Assembly: GCA_023430775.1 (NCBI GenBank)
Contig: JAEYYY010000151.1
Coordinates: 1-64,000 of the forward strand
Origin: Pseudomonadota bacterium
GTDB taxonomy: Bacteria > Myxococcota_A > Polyangia > Haliangiales > Haliangiaceae
Reading direction: 5' to 3'
Length of the DNA stretch: 64,000 nucleotides
The notes beneath the pieces were generated by a model. That model did no database searches, was not told the origin of the DNA, and saw nothing but the letters and a program-made list of their open reading frames with translations. A program made the position numbers and the translations under genes. This document shows positions 34,001-44,004 of this stretch, one piece after another (positions within the stretch are counted from its first letter, which is position 1; each line of letters starts with the position of its first letter).

Positions 34001-37000
34001 AGCTCGGTCTTGACGTTGGTCCAGGACGAAGCGATCGAGGTCGTCTTGCGGACCTGATGCGTCGTACTCGCCGGGATCGTCGGAGTCGCGTTGTCGACAT
34101 AGCTCGTGAGCTCGCGCTGGTAGAGCACGAATGAACCACCGTCCTCGCTGTTGGTGTCCCAGCGCTCGATCGTGCGACCGAGCCCATCGACGCGAATCTT
34201 CGTTTGCTCCTTGAGCGGTTGGTCGGGTGTCGGAGGATCACAAGCGGTGCAGGTGCGGATGTCTGGACCATCGGTTTGCAGCTTGGTGCCGGTGCCGTAC
34301 TCCCATTGGAAGTCGCGAACGTGTCCGAGCTCGTTGGTCTCCTTCGCGACGAACAATTTGCGCGAGTCGTACTCGAAGATGGCGCTCGAGGTACCCGCGT
34401 CGTTCTGCACTGGCTTTCGGCGCTCGAGCAGATTGCCGGTCGTCAGGTCGAAGACGAGACTTGTTTTCGCGCGATTCGCATCGTTCGAGTCAAACCATGT
34501 CTCCTCCGTCGTGGGAGCTTTGAGCGTCGGCTCCCACTCCTGAGCGCTCTTTGCATACATCACCATCGTGCCCGCGACCCGATGCTCCTTCGTCGTGCTC
34601 ACGGGGCGCACCAGGTAGCTGGTCGCATCGACGAGCATGGTGAACGTACGAATGGTCTGGCGATCATTATCGACATTGGCGTTGCTCAGCTTCGATCCGG
34701 TCTCGAGGATCAACCGCTTGTCGCCGATGAGTGGGAAGTCCGTTAGTGTCGACTCGGACACCGTGTAACCCGCCGGCGCGGCGAGGCATGCCGCCTCGTT
34801 CTGTCCGGTCGCGCATGTCCACGTCTCGACGGCCGTCGGGAAGTAGCTCGTCACTGCGAAGTTGAACAGCGCGCGGCCAGTCCACTTCGTCTTCGAGATC
34901 GAGCGCACCTCGCTCGCCGCCTCGCCCGGGACCACGAGCACCTGAGCGAGCCGACCGCTCCAATCGCCCGCGTAGTCGTAGCGCTGCACGGTCTTCATCA
35001 GGCTCGGGCTCGTGGTCCAAACCTCCTCGAAGCCGCGAAACGCGAACCGTCCCTCGTCGTCGGCGCCGTGGCGAGGGTGCAGATACAGGTAGCTCGTCGT
35101 CGAGTCGGTGCCTGCGAAGTCGTCGGTGTTGCGGACGGCCTTCACGACCCACTGAGTACGTGGCGTTGCCTTCGGTCGACCATCGAACCACGTCGCTGCC
35201 GGGTCTTGCACCACCGCGGAGCCGTCGTGCATCTGCGCATAGGTGACCAGCGCATGCCCGCCGCGACCGTTGTGGATGGCCTGAAGCAGTCGGGGCGGTG
35301 CACCGTCGGCCGGTACCGCGCGTACGAAGCGCTTGAACCCGCCGCTGTCGAAGTAGACCGATTCTCCGATGCCATCGCCATCGAGATCGATCACGTCGCC
35401 GTCGAGCTCCCACGTGAAGGGAACACCGTTGTCTGCGATCGTCTTTCGCTGTAGCCCCCCAGTGTTGGTCGGGTAGTTGGAGCTGGCACTACTGAATTGA
35501 CCGCCGAAGTTGAAGAAGACCTGCGGCGGCGTTCCCCAGCGCACGATGTCGATCCGGCCGTCGTGGTCGACGTCGAGCGTGCGAGTGCGCGCCGTGGTCT
35601 CCCCCGCTTCGACCGGCGAGCCCGGATTCCATGGGCTCGGCCAGGTGATCACCTTGTTCGTCTCGTTGCCCGGTATCAGCGGGGGGCTCGTCGGAGTATT
35701 GACCGAGCCGACGGGGCCGGACGCAAGACCGACACCAAAGAGCGCGAACTTCCTCGCACCGAGGTGGAAGGCAATATTCGCGTTGTTCGCCGTCCTTCGG
35801 AGCCAGTGGTCTGGCAAGCCGTCGCCGTTGGCGTCCATCAGACCGGCCTTCTCGACGACTTCTCCACTGGCGATGGGTCCATGGATCGCGATCGCATTGC
35901 CGTCGTCGAAGTCGGTGCGCGTATGGAAGATATGGCGAGAGCTGCCAAACCCTCCCGTGCCATCTCCGCTCCAGACCTCCCACCACCAAGGCGAGCCGGT
36001 CTGTGTGATAGGGCGAACGACCGCGTCGAGGATGCCATCGCCGTCGAAGTCCATCACGGCGTGCCGCTGGGACGCGATCCGTGTTCCGCTGATGTTCGAG
36101 TCTCCCGTATCAGACTCGAGGGGAACCGGCTGATACTTGATGACAGGCGTCTCGGCGAAGTCGCCCTGACCATAGTTCTTGTAGATGAACCACGGATAGA
36201 GACCTTCACATCGCGTGTACGGCCTGCGCGGGTCTCCGCTGAGACCTCCTTGCGGGAGCGAGCGGATCAGCTCGTCGCAGCCCGTCTCTGGAGCCGAGGT
36301 GATGCACGCGTCGAACGCGCTGTCGTCGACGAAGCAAGGTTGTCCTTCGAGGCAGATGCGCGTCGCGTCGGCACACTGGGCGCTGATGTCCTTGCACCTG
36401 TCGACCTCGGCCTTCGGGCACGACGGCCAGGGCCCGAACAGATTCGGTTCGCCTCCGTTGTAGCCGACGCGATTGCCGCGTTCGATGTCGTAGCGATTGA
36501 TGTTGCCGTGTACGGCGGCGACCAAGTCCGCGAGGCCATCCGAATCCATGTCGAGCCAGCGGTAGGCTAGGTACGTCCGGAATGGGCTCGGTACCGTTCC
36601 GGGACCGACACAAGCGGTGCCGTTCGGGTAGCAGTACGGCCCTTGATTGTCGGGATCCTCGCCGTTGCTGCAGGGCAGACCCGAGACGTGGCAAAGCGTC
36701 CCTGGATCGGAGTTCTCGAACGCGGTGACCTGACCGTTGAGCGCGCAGTTTTCCTTGTAGCTGCTATCGGCGGCCGTCGCTCCGCCGGCTGGATGAACCG
36801 GCGCGCCGCCTCGCCACTTGAGCCTCGGAAGCGTGATCGTTTCCGTCATGCCCACGGGCGTGCCGAATGTCGGAAGCCCCGAGGTCGAATTGCCGGGGCC
36901 CAGGTTCCGCTGCCAGGTCGCGAGGCATTCGCCGGTGGTACCGGGCGACGACGAATTGATTACTCTGTCGAGCAACCCATCCCCGTCGATGTCGAGCATC

Positions 37001-38224
37001 ATCGCCTCGACGGTCGGCCACCGATCGTCGTCGTGCCGGACGCCCCAGGCGAGGTTCTGTGTTCGTGGCGGCAGGTAGTGCGATAGCGCGTCTCCCCATG
37101 GTGGCGTCGAGGTTCCACTCGCTGTCGCGAGATCGACGGTCGGATCGCCGTAGTCGAACGTGACGGCCGGCAAGGTGACGAGGGGCGAATCGGTGCCCGA
37201 TGCGCTCTCCTGGATCGAAACGAGACGCCTGCTCGAGGCGTGACCGGTCGTCCCGCAGCGATGCTCGTCAGCAATGTCGTAACCGAGCGTGATCGTGCGT
37301 GTGTGCACCGGCGAGCCCGGCGATCCCGGAGCGAACGCGGTCGCCGTGATCGCGGTCAGCCGACTGGCACCGCTCCGGATCAGCTTTCCGGTCCTGTAGT
37401 CGTGCTGGCCGCCGATGTGAAACTCCGCGACACCGTTACACGTGGCACCGGCTTCCCACGTGAACGCGACCTTCGCGAATGGATTCGTGATGCCCGCGTT
37501 CGAGTTCTGACCCCATTCGATCTTCTGGATCCGGCACTCGAAGTCGATCGCCTCCTCGTAGAAGTAGGCAACCTCGTTTCCGTACACGTCGATCGTGCGG
37601 GTCAGAGGAGCAAAGCCGTCATCGACATTTGTGCATCCCGATGTGTACGCGGGCTCCCCGAACAGGCTGATCGAGCCGTCGGTCGCTCTGGCCCGCCACC
37701 GCGCAACCGCGCCCGGAGTTAGGCGTTCGTATCGAGTGAAGCTGGTGTCACCGTTCGCGATCCGGTAGGTGCTCGATACATCCGAGCCGTGCGGCTCGGT
37801 CACTTCCACGAGTCGCGACTCGTTGATCAAGAAGCGATTTGCAGTGCCAGCCACCATCCGACCGTGCGACGTATCCTGACGGATCAGGCCGAGCGGCAAC
37901 GACCAACCTGCAGCAATCCCGCCGTAGATCGGTGCCTGCGACGAGTAGCTCAACGCGAGCGACGGAGCCATCCCATTCCGGCCCGGCGGCACTGCAATCG
38001 GGTAGGACGTATTGTAGTGCGCCGGTCTGCGTCGAGACGGAAGCATCCCCGCTGCGGAGCTCCGCGGCCTTCGGAGGATCGGCACCGATCACCGGAGCGG
38101 CCTGCGTGAAGATGTCGCCGGGCGCGGCGCGCACCTGCCCGAGGTGAAACACCAGCGACGTGGCCAGTAGCGCGGCGAGCCCGCGGGCAAGCACGATCTG
38201 TGACGTAGAACGCCGAACTTCCAT
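31090..38224 (-). CDS. Giant SpvB/RHS-repeat polymorphic toxin, frameshifted after the signal peptide
   Basis: From GTG/ATG at 38224 a first frame gives a secretion signal (LARGLAALLATSLVFHLGQV) and SVSTQTGALQY. The body, open from 38085 to 31090 (2331 codons), resumes with SYPIAVPPGRNGMAPSLALS, a SpvB-type start. The frames join if one G (plus position 38008) is skipped. Next come FG-GAP-like segments (GDGLLDRV, DSDGLADLV, DGDGILDAV), many RHS/YD repeats (YDYAGDWSGRL, YTYDKNGNLISEQVP) and the RHS core end (YYGARCFDRTLIGWSQSDPL, near 31880). A variable C-terminus follows, with a hydrophobic stretch (VAWLVLLTPVVVATIPAMV) and a terminal toxin-like domain from NRIHHIFGQARHNLDPLVAR. An immunity candidate follows. 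Confidence 0.85.
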
Positions 38225-38299
38225 AACGCCTCCAACTTCAAATGCACTGCACCCAGCGCCCCAAACAGCACCAGGGTGAAACTAGAAAATAGCGATCGA

Positions 38300-38593
38300 T
38301 CAACGAGCGCAGGCGGCAGCAGCAACCGCGTCTGCGGCTTCGAGAGCGCAATCCACTTGCGCCTCGGTCAACTTGCTCGCGCAGCTTGTCGCGAAATCGT
38401 CACCGAGGGCGTGCGAGAGCACGCGTCGATGCGCCTCGCGATCGATCCCGGTCGCGACGTGGATATCGGCGACCTGCAGCTGGACGAGATGATCCCGAAG
38501 CTTCGTGCAGCGGTCCACCGCGGCAGGTTGATTGTCCCCGCCCACACAGCCCACACAGCCCAGCAAGAACAACAACAACACTCGACAACGCAT
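38300..38593 (-). CDS. Small Cys-rich lipoprotein
   Basis: A 97-residue lipoprotein: MRCRVLLLFLLGCVGCVGG with the lipidation Cys ~16. The mature part is helical with paired Cys (RCTKLRDHLVQLQVADIHVA, HALGDDFATSCASKL, DCALEAADAVAAAAC), a pattern common in small myxobacterial lipoproteins that I cannot tie to a function. The ATG at 38593 gives the signal; a longer frame to 38641 lacks one. It lies upstream of the RHS gene in the same direction, with 75 bp between. Confidence 0.65.
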   Translation of the reverse strand: MRCRVLLLFLLGCVGCVGGDNQPAAVDRCTKLRDHLVQLQVADIHVATGIDREAHRRVLSHALGDDFATSCASKLTEAQVDCALEAADAVAAAACAR

Positions 38594-38844
38594 CACGACC
38601 TCCCACGGCTGCTCCCCAGCAACCACTACTTCAGAGAGCATCCTTTACGCGTTCTCACCCGAAGAAGGCAAGCGGATCTCGCGCGTACTCGTCGATTCGC
38701 GTCAATGCGACAACCCTATTCGAACGACCGTTACCCGGTGTGGCGAAATAGCTCGGGTAGAGCGCGGTCACTTCGTCCGGTCGAACCGATAAGCGAATCG
38801 CGGTTCGGGGGGCCGATCGTCGCGAGAGCGCCGGCGAGAGCGGC

Positions 38845-39200
38845 GTGGTCCGTCGCTTGCGAAAGACCGATCGCGATGAGTACACAAGCATCTCGATCTT
38901 GTCCGTCACCTCTGCGCTCGCACTCGGTGGTTGCACCGCCGCCGACGAATCGCTGACGAAGCGCGGACATCCGTCCACGTTCGGACTCTCTGCAGGGACG
39001 TGCGAATCGACGTCGGACTTCCTGACCTAGGACGAGCTCGAAAAGATCAAGGACAAGGAGCCCGATCTCTACAAGGCTGCCTTCGAGGCGGCGCCCCTCG
39101 CGGGCGACAAGTGCGTTGGGGACGAACGCTGTCACGTCGTATGTCGCGAGCAACTCGATCGCCTCGGTGCCACACGCCGCCCAGAACAACGCGATGAAAC
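38845..39200 (+). pseudogene. Broken lipoprotein gene with an in-frame amber codon
   Basis: The frame reads ISILSVTSALALGGCTAADE, a lipoprotein signal without a proper start codon in frame (a nearby ATG at 38876 is in another frame). It then runs to CESTSDFLT and a TAG at 39028-39030. It continues in the same frame with DELEKIKDKEPDLYKAAFEA and CVGDERC, which looks like the rest of a small Cys-containing lipoprotein. Damage at both the start and an internal stop indicates a decaying gene. The 38594-38844 spacer before it shows nothing. Confidence 0.45.
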
Positions 39201-39265
39201 ATGTCGTCGGAGAAGCTGCCTCACCTTGTTTGCCCTACCTCGACGACGGCTTATGGTTGCCGCGC

Positions 39266-40114
39266 ATGACGGACCTCGCGAACAAGACCTTCATCATCAC
39301 CGGCGCGAACACCGGCATCGGCAAGATCACGGCGATGGAGCTGGCTCGCCAAAAAGCCCACGTGATCCTGGCGTGTCGCTCGAAGGGGAAAACTGACCCG
39401 GTGATCGACGAGATCAAGCGCGAGACCGGTAATGACAAAGTGGAGTTCGTTCAGCTCGACCTCGGGGACCTCGCCTCGGTGCGCAAGTGCGCCGCCGATC
39501 TACTCGCGCGCGACATCCCGTTTCACGGCCTGATCAACAACGGCGGACTCGCGGGCAAACGCGGGCTGACCAAGGACGGCTTCGAGCTCGCGTTCGGCAC
39601 CAACCACCTCGGTCACTACCTGTTCACGCGGCTCCTCCTCGATCGACTCAAGCAGGCCGGCACCGCGCGCATCGTCAACGTGTCGAGCAAGTCGCACTAT
39701 CGCGCGAGGGGCATCGACTGGGGTGCGGTGCGAGAGCGCACGAAGTCGTTCACCGCGATGAAGGAGTACGAGGTCAGCAAGCTCGCGAACGTGCTGTTCA
39801 CCAAGGAGCTCGCGCGCCGCCTCGAAGGCACCAGCGTCACGACGTACGCGGTGCACCCCGGCGTGGTCGCGACGGACATCTGGACGCGCGTGCCCGGTCC
39901 GCTGCGGTGGGCGATCAAGAAGTTCATGATCACGCCCGAGGAGGGTGCCAAGGCGAGCTTGCGCTGCGCCACCGATCCCGCGCTCGAGAAGGAGACCGGC
40001 AAGTACTACACGGTCGGCGGCATCGAGAAGGCACCGAACCGGATCGCCGACGACGTCGAGCTGCAGAAGACGTTGTGGACCCGCAGCGCCGAGATGACGG
40101 GCCTCCCCGCCTGA
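39266..40114 (+). CDS. Short-chain dehydrogenase/reductase, retinol-dehydrogenase-like
   Basis: A 282-residue classical-type SDR. The NAD(P) motif is TGANTGIG (residues ~11-18), with NNGGLAGKRGLT, the catalytic Ser in VNVSSKSHYRA and the Tyr-Lys pair in YEVSKLANVLF. A PGVVATDIW stretch follows the active site. The longer form with SNLAN/SKLAN-type helix and a ~25-residue C-terminal extension resembles retinol dehydrogenases and WW-domain oxidoreductase-like enzymes, which reduce aldehydes or ketones of lipids. The substrate is unknown. The ATG at 39266 was chosen because the upstream in-frame extension overlaps the broken lipoprotein. Confidence 0.9.
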   Translation: MTDLANKTFIITGANTGIGKITAMELARQKAHVILACRSKGKTDPVIDEIKRETGNDKVEFVQLDLGDLASVRKCAADLLARDIPFHGLINNGGLAGKRGLTKDGFELAFGTNHLGHYLFTRLLLDRLKQAGTARIVNVSSKSHYRARGIDWGAVRERTKSFTAMKEYEVSKLANVLFTKELARRLEGTSVTTYAVHPGVVATDIWTRVPGPLRWAIKKFMITPEEGAKASLRCATDPALEKETGKYYTVGGIEKAPNRIADDVELQKTLWTRSAEMTGLPA

Positions 40115-40135
40115 AAGTAGTGCGATGATGGCGAC

Positions 40136-41671
40136 GTGCTCGCCTTCGTCGCCTTGATCTCGAGCGTCCATCTCGAAGCGGATGTCACTGCCGCCGGCGG
40201 CGATTTCGTCGACGTGCCGTTCGAGGTGCCGGCCGGGACGCAGGAGATCGTCGTCAAGCACAGCGACGGCGATCCGGACGTCATCCTCGACTTCGGCGTG
40301 TGGAGCCCCGAGGGGTTTCGCGGCTGGGGCGGCGGCAACACGGAGGATGCGATCATCGGCGTCGAGCAGAGCTCGCGCAGCTACCGCCCGGGACCGATCA
40401 CCGCGGGTCCCGGCTGGACGGTGGTGGTCGGCAAGGCCCAGCTGAAGAACGGCGCCGGTCACTACGTGATCGATATCGAGTTCCACGATGCGCCATCGCT
40501 GACGCCGTTGCCGATGGCCGCGTTCGATCCGGTCGTGCTCGCGACCGAGCGCCGCTGGTACAAGGGCGACTTCCACGTCCACTCGGAGCAGAGCGGTGAT
40601 GCCACGGCGACGTTCGACGAGATCGCGACGCTCGCGGCGCAGCGCGGCCTCGACTTCGTCAACCTCAGCGATCACAACACCGATTCGCAGCTGCCGTTGA
40701 TCGCGGCGGCGCAGCCCGACTACTCGGTGCTGCTGCTGCGCGGTGCCGAGATCACGACCTACCTCGGTCACGGCAACGCCGTCGGCCTGCCGAGCTACGT
40801 CGATCACCGGGTCGGCTATCAGGGCCGCACCATCGACGACGTCCTCGACGATGTCGCGGCGCAAGATGCCATCTTCATCGTCAATCATCCGTCGCTCGAT
40901 CTCGGCGACGAGTGCATCGGCTGCGCGTGGAATCACGATCCGACGCCGTGGAACAAGGTCAGCGGCATCGAGGTGATCACCGGAAAGTGGGACCTCGTCG
41001 AGAGTCTGTTCGTACCGCGCGCGATCGAGATCTGGGACGAGCAGCTGACGGCCGGCAACCGGATCGCCGCGGTCGGCGGCAGCGACGATCACCGCGCCGG
41101 CGAAGGCACCGGTCTCACCGATACGCCGCTCGGTAGCCCGACGACGCTGGTGCTCGCCGACGAGCTCTCGGAAGCCGCGCTCCTCGACGCGATCCGCAAG
41201 GGCCGCACGATGGTGATGCTGCGCGGTCCGGACGATCCGTTCGTCGATGTCCACGTCCGCCAGCCCGACGGCACGCTCGCCGACATCGGCGATGACATCG
41301 TCGACGTCGACACCGTGACGATGCCGGTCACGATCACCGGCAGCGGGGCGGCCCTACTCCAGCTGTGGCGCGATGGTCAGCTGCTCGACGAGGTCGAGGT
41401 GACCGGCGATCCGTTCGAGCACACGTTCACCGATTCACCGGGCGCCGCGGACCGTCGCTATCGCGTCGAGCTCCAGAACGACGGCGGCAAGCGCATCGTC
41501 GTGACCTCGCACTTCTATGTTCGTGGCATCGCCGCGGCCGATGATGGCTGCGGCTGCCGCTCGAACGAGCCCGGATCGTTCGTGGTGATCCTGATCGTGC
41601 TCGGCGGCGTGCTTCGCAGGCGCTACAGCTTGTCGACGATCCGCTCGGCCAGCTCGTCCTTGTCGGGATAG
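40136..41671 (+). CDS. CehA/McbA-type PHP-domain metallohydrolase with MYXO-CTERM-like tail
   Basis: A 511-residue secreted protein starting at GTG 40136. A beta domain (~15-115) precedes the PHP domain: WYKGDFHVHSEQSGD (metal ligands HxH), FVNLSDHNT, AIFIVNHPSL and VGGSDDHRAGEG. CehA-family enzymes hydrolyse phosphoesters or carbamates. After a further beta domain, the C-terminus reads DGCGCRSNEPGSFVVILIVL, then GGVLRRRYS. This resembles the MYXO-CTERM sorting tag (Cys-containing motif, hydrophobic helix, basic end), although a poorly hydrophobic ~12 residues follow the arginines. It would be exported and surface-sorted. The 3' end overlaps the convergent flgM-like gene by 49 bases. Confidence 0.8.
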   Translation: MLAFVALISSVHLEADVTAAGGDFVDVPFEVPAGTQEIVVKHSDGDPDVILDFGVWSPEGFRGWGGGNTEDAIIGVEQSSRSYRPGPITAGPGWTVVVGKAQLKNGAGHYVIDIEFHDAPSLTPLPMAAFDPVVLATERRWYKGDFHVHSEQSGDATATFDEIATLAAQRGLDFVNLSDHNTDSQLPLIAAAQPDYSVLLLRGAEITTYLGHGNAVGLPSYVDHRVGYQGRTIDDVLDDVAAQDAIFIVNHPSLDLGDECIGCAWNHDPTPWNKVSGIEVITGKWDLVESLFVPRAIEIWDEQLTAGNRIAAVGGSDDHRAGEGTGLTDTPLGSPTTLVLADELSEAALLDAIRKGRTMVMLRGPDDPFVDVHVRQPDGTLADIGDDIVDVDTVTMPVTITGSGAALLQLWRDGQLLDEVEVTGDPFEHTFTDSPGAADRRYRVELQNDGGKRIVVTSHFYVRGIAAADDGCGCRSNEPGSFVVILIVLGGVLRRRYSLSTIRSASSSLSG

Positions 41672-41889
41672 CTGCCCTGTTCGATCAGCTCGCGGAGCTG
41701 GAGCATCCGCTGGGTGACCTTGGCTCCCTTGCTCGGGGTGGCTTCGGTTTCGGGGCCGGTCTGTTCGTCTTCGACCAGGAACATCGTGTTGATAGGTTCG
41801 GCTGTGTCTTCGATTCGTGTTGGGGGTCGCGACGGTCGCGGGTGCGACAGTCGCAGGTGCCCCTGGGATAGGTCGTAAGTGCTCGACAT
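41623..41889 (-). CDS. flgM: FlgM-like anti-sigma-28 factor
   Basis: An 88-residue protein with a disordered polar N-terminal half and a C-terminal segment KVTQRMLQLRELIEQGSYPD followed by KDELAERIVDKL. This matches the FlgM core that binds the flagellar sigma factor FliA (FlgM reads R..L...I..G.Y..D...IA..L). The ATG at 41889 has AGGAG 5 bases upstream. FlgM holds FliA inactive until the hook is complete, then is exported through the flagellum. It stands beside motA/motB but on the opposite strand and overlaps the PHP gene end. Confidence 0.7.
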   Translation of the reverse strand: MSSTYDLSQGHLRLSHPRPSRPPTRIEDTAEPINTMFLVEDEQTGPETEATPSKGAKVTQRMLQLRELIEQGSYPDKDELAERIVDKL

Positions 41890-41935
41890 CGCTACTCCTG
41901 ATGTTGGCTCGATCCCTGTATTGCCTCGGTTCACC

Positions 41936-42088
41936 ATGACGCAACGCCTCGCTACCATCGCCACCGCCCAGAAGAAGACCCGCGCTCGTGACTTCGTGTT
42001 CGCGTGCTTCGTGGCCCTCGCCGCGGTGGTCTCGGTGACCACTGTCTCGACCGCCGCGACCGCTGCTGCTCCGATCACATCCCGTTAG
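41936..42088 (+). CDS. Possible small single-pass membrane protein
   Basis: A 50-residue ORF with one hydrophobic helix (DFVFACFVALAAVVSVTTVS) after a basic N-terminus. It is divergent from flgM (46 bp) and its stop overlaps the convergent kinase end by four bases. No clear ribosome-binding site. Could be real or fortuitous. Confidence 0.35.
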   Translation: MTQRLATIATAQKKTRARDFVFACFVALAAVVSVTTVSTAATAAAPITSR

Positions 42089-43071
42089 CTGGCAACCGCG
42101 TTCAGCACGACGCTCGGTTGGTCTTCCAGGATCTGACGCAGACCAACTTCGAGCTCCGCCATCGTCGGACGCAGCGCCTGATCCTTCGCCATCGCACGCA
42201 CGATCAATCGCTCGAGCTCCGCGGGCAGCTGACGATGCAGGCTCGGCCGCTCCGCGAGCCACTCGTGATGCGCCAGCATCAGCTGCGGTAGCGTGCCGTG
42301 GAACGGCTGATCGCCGGTGACCAGCTCGTACAGCATGCAGCCGAACGCGTAGACATCCGATTTCGGAGTCGGGTTGCCGCGCCACTGCTCCGGCGCCATG
42401 TAGCAAGGCGTACCCGCGATGGTGGTCTCCGACGGCGCATCCTCGGCGAACCGCGCGACGCCGAAATCGATCACCTTGATGCGCGGGGGCCAGCCCGCCG
42501 ACTCGTAGAGGACGAGGACGTTGTCGGGCTTGATGTCGCAATGGACGATGTCGCCCGCGTGGAGCGCGGCGAGCGCGCCGGCGATCTGAGCACCGATCGC
42601 GACCAGCGCGTCGATCTCGATCTGGCCGCGATCCGCCAGCGCACCGAGGCTCTCTCCGTCGAGTAGCTCCATGACGATGAACGGCGTCTCGTCGTCGCGA
42701 TCGGCGGCGAGCACGTCGACGAGCCCGGGGTGCCGCACGCGCATCGAGACCTTGCGCTCTGCGAGCAGGCGATTCACGACCTCGTCGTGGTTGCGATAGA
42801 AGGGATCGAGAACCTTGAGTGCGACCTTCTCGCCGGTGCTGGCGTGCTCGCCGACGAACACACCGCTGGTGCCGCCGCGCGCGATCGGGGCGATCACGTT
42901 GTAGGTGCCGAGCCGACTCGCCTCGGGGGCGGTGTTGACGGTCTCGAGCTTCGTTGTGGCGTTGGCGCAACGGCGTCTGGTCACGGGCGAGCCGTCGTGC
43001 GAAGCCGGTGCCAGCGCGATCGTGAATCGCTGCGCGGAGTTCGCCGCGCTACCCGAATCCTGCCCCGGCAA
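42085..43071 (-). CDS. Ser/Thr protein kinase, non-RD type
   Basis: A 328-residue kinase (upper limit; the frame opens with TTG at 43071, and a GTG at 42984 would give 299 residues; neither has a clear ribosome-binding site). Motifs: Gly-loop IARGGTSGVFVGE, VALKVLD with the ATP-anchoring Lys, catalytic loop HCDIKPDN (Cys replaces the Arg of HRD), VIDFGVARF, GTPCYMAPEQWRG and KSDVYAFGCMLYEL. It is cytoplasmic with no transmembrane helix or sensor domain. It sits between flgM and motA, so a flagellar or chemosensory target is possible but not shown. Confidence 0.85.
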   Translation of the reverse strand: MPGQDSGSAANSAQRFTIALAPASHDGSPVTRRRCANATTKLETVNTAPEASRLGTYNVIAPIARGGTSGVFVGEHASTGEKVALKVLDPFYRNHDEVVNRLLAERKVSMRVRHPGLVDVLAADRDDETPFIVMELLDGESLGALADRGQIEIDALVAIGAQIAGALAALHAGDIVHCDIKPDNVLVLYESAGWPPRIKVIDFGVARFAEDAPSETTIAGTPCYMAPEQWRGNPTPKSDVYAFGCMLYELVTGDQPFHGTLPQLMLAHHEWLAERPSLHRQLPAELERLIVRAMAKDQALRPTMAELEVGLRQILEDQPSVVLNAVAS

Positions 43072-43134
43072 GGCTGACGGCGAGCGTCAGTTCATCCCTC
43101 GACGGAGCGTCATCTCGGGCGACTCGCGTGGTGT

Positions 43135-43983
43135 ATGGCGATTCCAGGCATCTTGATCGTACTGGCGGCCGTCGCGGGTGGCTTCGCGATGGCAGGCGGG
43201 CATTTCCCCGTCCTGATCCAGCCCTCCGAGTTCGTCGTCATCATCGGTGCGGCGGTCGGTGCCCTGCTCGCCTCCGCCCCGGGCAAGATGCGAAAGCGCA
43301 TCTCGGCGATCGTGAAGCTCGCGATCAAGGAGAACATCCCGAAGACGAGCGACTACCTCGATCTGCTGAAGTGCCAGTACGAGCTGTTCATGCTCGCACG
43401 GCGCCAGGGCGTGCTCGCCCTCGAGGCACACGTCAACGAACCGGCGAAGTCGGACATCTTCAAGAAGTACGCGTCCCTCGACAAGCAGCATCACGCCAAG
43501 ACGTTCCTGGCCGAGGCGCTGCAACAGATCGTCAACGGCATCACGCCCGACGATCTCGAGCAGCTGCTCGAGGCCGAGCTCGACACCATCAAGGCGGAGG
43601 GCCACCTCGCCTCGGGGTTGTTGAAGATCATCGGTGACTCGCTGCCCGGTATCGGCATCGTCGCCGCCGTGCTCGGCATCATCGTCACCATGGGTCACAT
43701 GGACGCGCCGCCGGCGGTGATCGGTGCGCACGTCGCCGCCGCCCTCGTCGGCACCTTCCTCGGCATCCTCGTCTGCTACGGCATGATCCAGCCGCTCGCC
43801 AACAACGCCGAGCTCCAGGAGGCGCACCAGCTGCGCTACCTCACCGTCATCAAGTGCGCGGTGATCGCGTCGGCACGCGGCGTCGCTCCGCCGACCGCCG
43901 TCGAGTTCGGTCGCAAGCAGATCTTCACCGACGAGCGGCCCTCCTTCCAGGAGCTCGATAAGGCCCTGCAATCGATCCAGTAA
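43135..43983 (+). CDS. motA: Flagellar motor stator protein MotA
   Basis: A 282-residue MotA with four transmembrane segments. Charged cytoplasmic residues that contact FliG are present (LARRQGVLALEAHV, Arg and Glu in the conserved positions). The proton-channel prolines are kept in GDSLPGIGIVAAVLG and GMIQPLANN. With MotB it forms the ion-driven stator around the rotor. The ATG at 43135 begins MAIPGILIV. Twenty-one bases separate it from motB, so the two form an operon. Confidence 0.95.
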   Translation: MAIPGILIVLAAVAGGFAMAGGHFPVLIQPSEFVVIIGAAVGALLASAPGKMRKRISAIVKLAIKENIPKTSDYLDLLKCQYELFMLARRQGVLALEAHVNEPAKSDIFKKYASLDKQHHAKTFLAEALQQIVNGITPDDLEQLLEAELDTIKAEGHLASGLLKIIGDSLPGIGIVAAVLGIIVTMGHMDAPPAVIGAHVAAALVGTFLGILVCYGMIQPLANNAELQEAHQLRYLTVIKCAVIASARGVAPPTAVEFGRKQIFTDERPSFQELDKALQSIQ

Positions 43984-44004
43984 CGGTCGAAGCACTGATC
44001 AGCC

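Noticed and set aside
38655..38978. A 107-codon minus-strand frame opposite the broken lipoprotein
   Set aside because: No signal, no domain, and composition like other antisense frames; the plus strand shows lipoprotein features.
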